A DNA stretch of 27,398 bases, from positions 1-27,398 of the forward strand of contig JAFXIS010000056.1 in the NCBI GenBank assembly GCA_017532885.1, written 5' to 3'. Under the pieces are notes generated by a model. It worked only from the letters and a program-made list of their open reading frames with translations. It did not search any database and was not told where the DNA came from. The translations under genes were made by a program, and so were the position numbers. This DNA comes from Alistipes sp. GTDB lineage: Bacteria > Bacteroidota > Bacteroidia > Bacteroidales > Rikenellaceae. Numbering within the stretch: the first letter of the stretch is position 1; the number at the start of each line of letters is the position of its first letter. This document shows, in pieces, positions 25,857 through 27,398 of this stretch.

Positions 25857-26612
25857 CTATTTATGACTAAACTTATACTCCACCATACGAGCATTGCCAT
25901 TATCGCGATAGAGGATTTTCAAGCCTAAATACTCGGTTGGGATATGACGACCTATCATCAAATCATCGAGATAGAAACTGATGATATTCTCGCTATAAGT
26001 CGATTTACCTGCATCATTGCCCGAGTCATGATACAACTCAAGGTAGAGATAGCCATCATCGTTTTGGGGGTATAACGACGCAAAGAAACCTGTTCGATTA
26101 ATATTATACACAAGTTCAAACTTATGCTGCGACTCATAAGTTGTGCCCGAGCTGGGGTAGATAAACTGCAAGTTCACATATTTGTTACGCGAATATGTAA
26201 TACCCGAATAAGTAAGCAAAATATCGTCGTTATACTCATCCGACATACCCTCCGGCAACGACATATTGGTAAGTTTGATATCAACGGGCTTCAACGCATC
26301 AATCGCGACCTTTCCGGCGAAAATGGCATCATTTACCGCCTCCGAAGTATAATATATCAAGGCACGAGCCTCGCCCGTAGCCTTATCGGGATAGTAGGCA
26401 CTCGCAGGAATATTGCCAATAAGGTTTTCTCCCTTTGATATAACAGCCTTCTGACCACTCTCGAAAATAACATACTGACCCAAGGTAGCATCACCATCCA
26501 CAACGCTCACCAATGCCGTAGATTTATACTCGTCATCATTACTCCACAAGCATGATGTAGAGATAGTTGCCACAGCAACCAAAATTGCGCAAATATTAAA
26601 TACTCTTCTCAT
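25857..26612 (-). CDS. NigD-like lipoprotein
   Basis: A 251-residue lipoprotein with signal and C21 (ISTSC), followed by an acidic mature start (CLWSNDDEYKS) that suggests surface export. The layout fits the Bacteroidales NigD-like family: a small beta domain after the signal (~30-95, ALVSVVDGDATLGQYVIFES) and a larger beta C-terminal domain with YNDDILLTYSGI and ending RMVEYKFSHK. The function of the family is not established; NigD was named from a B. fragilis bacteriocin-linked gene. The ATG at 26612 (MRRVFNICAI) is chosen, since the longer frame to 26684 runs through a promoter box and lacks a signal peptide at its start. Convergent with the regulator pair; no sign that it belongs to the starch system. 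Confidence 0.72.
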   Translation of the reverse strand: MRRVFNICAILVAVATISTSCLWSNDDEYKSTALVSVVDGDATLGQYVIFESGQKAVISKGENLIGNIPASAYYPDKATGEARALIYYTSEAVNDAIFAGKVAIDALKPVDIKLTNMSLPEGMSDEYNDDILLTYSGITYSRNKYVNLQFIYPSSGTTYESQHKFELVYNINRTGFFASLYPQNDDGYLYLELYHDSGNDAGKSTYSENIISFYLDDLMIGRHIPTEYLGLKILYRDNGNARMVEYKFSHK

Positions 26613-26650
26613 TTTATCTGTTAATTTTATCCTATTCCTATATTCGAACG

Positions 26651-26658
26651 CAAAGATA
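26651..26658 (-). promoter_or_regulatory. NigD-like gene promoter, -7 box
   Basis: TATCTTTG on the minus strand, 38 nt before the ATG at 26612. A TTG lies 16 nt further upstream, somewhat closer than the usual ~20 nt. Confidence 0.6.
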
Positions 26659-26730
26659 TACAAAATATTATTTCCAACTCTCAATCTTCCATATTTTTAC
26701 CCTTTTTCAGCGATATCGCACCCCTTTTTG

Positions 26731-26762
26731 TTTGGAGTTCTCGCCCTTAAAGGCTATCTTTG
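26731..26762 (+). promoter_or_regulatory. HAD phosphatase promoter
   Basis: TTTG (26731-26734), 20 nt, TATCTTTG (26755-26762): a textbook Bacteroidetes promoter. The ATG follows only 8 nt after the -7 box, so the transcript should be leaderless or nearly so. Confidence 0.75.
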
Positions 26763-26770
26763 CTCTTAGT

Positions 26771-27358
26771 ATGAAGAATATTGTTTTTGATTTGGGGCGC
26801 GTAGTCTTCGCCCATCGTCCGGAATATCGTAGTGAGGAACGCAAGCGTTTCTTCTCGTATGTGAGTGAGTCACCCATGCCTCAGTTTTGGGTGGATTACG
26901 ACAAAGGAGTATCCTCGCTTCAGAAAGTTGCCGAGGATTTGGCCGCATATCGCAATGTGGAGGTGAAATATGCGAGAGAGATGATAGAGCAATCTATCGA
27001 GTGGCAATCAACCATAGAACCAACAGCCGAGCTGATACGCGACCTTAAAGCGGCGGGGTATAAACTCTATGTGCTGTCGAATATGTCGCATGAGTTTATT
27101 GCCTACCTGCGCCAAAAGGAGGTCTACGCCTATTTCGACGGCGAAGTCGTATCGTGCGAGGAGGGTGTTGTTAAGCCCGACCCCGCAATCTACCGCACAC
27201 TCATCGACCGCTACTCGCTCGATGTAGAGCAGACAATGTTTATCGACGACCGCCGCGAAAATGTCGAGGTCGCCGCTTCGTTTGGCATAACACCCTTCCA
27301 CTTCGACCGCGAAGATTGCGAAAAGAGTTGCAAGGAGTTGAGAGAGATGTTACTGTAA
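26771..27358 (+). CDS. HAD-superfamily (subfamily IA) phosphatase, YihX-like
   Basis: Cytoplasmic phosphohydrolase of 195 residues, close in length to E. coli YihX (199), an alpha-D-glucose-1-phosphate phosphatase. HAD motifs: I with nucleophile D7 (VFDLGRVVF), where the second acid of DxD is glycine as in the YihX group; II S103 (YVLSNMS); III K135 (GVVKPDPAIY); IV D159/D160 (MFIDDRRENV). The helical cap lies at ~15-85. The ATG at 26771 is chosen; the upstream TTG at 26732 lies inside the -33 promoter element. A link to starch metabolism through glucose-1-phosphate is conceivable but rests only on similarity of motif and length. The stop is followed within 13 nt by a heptamer array. Confidence 0.82.
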   Translation: MKNIVFDLGRVVFAHRPEYRSEERKRFFSYVSESPMPQFWVDYDKGVSSLQKVAEDLAAYRNVEVKYAREMIEQSIEWQSTIEPTAELIRDLKAAGYKLYVLSNMSHEFIAYLRQKEVYAYFDGEVVSCEEGVVKPDPAIYRTLIDRYSLDVEQTMFIDDRRENVEVAASFGITPFHFDREDCEKSCKELREMLL

Positions 27359-27370
27359 AGGACATCGTGG

Positions 27371-27398
27371 AAATTCAAAATTCAAAATTCAAAATTCA
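27371..27398. repeat. Tandem heptamer array, right edge
   Basis: AAATTC followed by three AAAATTC units and a final A, running to the last base. It is the inverted counterpart of the array at 1-27, and relative to the neighbouring gene it has the same sense: both prfB and the HAD gene are followed by GGAAATTC plus three AAAATTC. Confidence 0.85.

Noticed and set aside
26613..26684. 24-residue extension of the NigD-like lipoprotein
   Set aside because: It runs through the -7 box and would put non-signal residues before the lipoprotein signal peptide.
26732..26770. TTG start at 26732 for the HAD phosphatase
   Set aside because: It lies in the -33 promoter element; the HAD fold begins at the ATG at 26771 (MKNIVFDLG).
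1..27398. tRNA, rRNA, CRISPR array, transposase or integrase genes
   Set aside because: None could be recognised; the only repeats are the short arrays, hairpins and operator-like repeats listed.

Overview
The window looks like a chromosomal segment, or a whole metagenomic contig, from a member of the Bacteroidales. The evidence is a complete SusC/SusD-type polysaccharide utilisation locus, promoters of the Bacteroidetes type (TAnnTTTG at -7, TTG/TTTG about 20 nt upstream), little sign of ribosome binding sites, and Bacteroidota-typical families (DUF2723/GT117, NigD-like lipoprotein, LytS/LytTR pair). The genus cannot be fixed from the sequence alone. Both ends of the window are the same heptamer array in opposite orientation, which would fit a contig broken at repeats.

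Left flank (1-6250, all minus strand): prfB with an intact programmed +1 frameshift; a 126-bp nested palindrome that touches the cysS stop codon; cysS; and a large DUF2723 (GT117) membrane protein. These are housekeeping genes.

Core (6344-23301, minus strand): a starch/maltodextrin locus that reads as one long transcription unit. It starts at a promoter near 23294-23324, runs through an MFS sugar transporter, SusC, SusD, a SusE-like protein, a six-module SusE/F-like starch-binding lipoprotein and four GH13 amylase-family enzymes, and ends at a strong intrinsic terminator (6344-6383). The expected division of labour is as follows. The SusG-like enzyme cuts starch at the surface. SusD and the SusE/F proteins hold the chain. 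SusC imports oligosaccharides with TonB energy. The other GH13 enzymes shorten them. The MFS protein takes the products across the inner membrane. No SusR and no GH97 SusB is present in the window.

Regulator (23570-25725, plus strand): a divergent LytS-type histidine kinase and LytTR response regulator with a 4-bp overlap. In the shared intergenic region, just upstream of the -33 element of the sus promoter, lie three direct repeats at exactly 21-bp spacing. On the minus strand the nearest copy matches the LytTR 9-bp consensus perfectly. This suggests direct activation of a starch locus by a LytS/LytTR system in place of SusR. A C9 homopolymer inside the SusC signal-peptide codons could add phase variation.

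Right flank (25796-27398): a shared terminator, a convergent NigD-like lipoprotein, and a YihX-like HAD phosphatase whose promoter leaves almost no leader.
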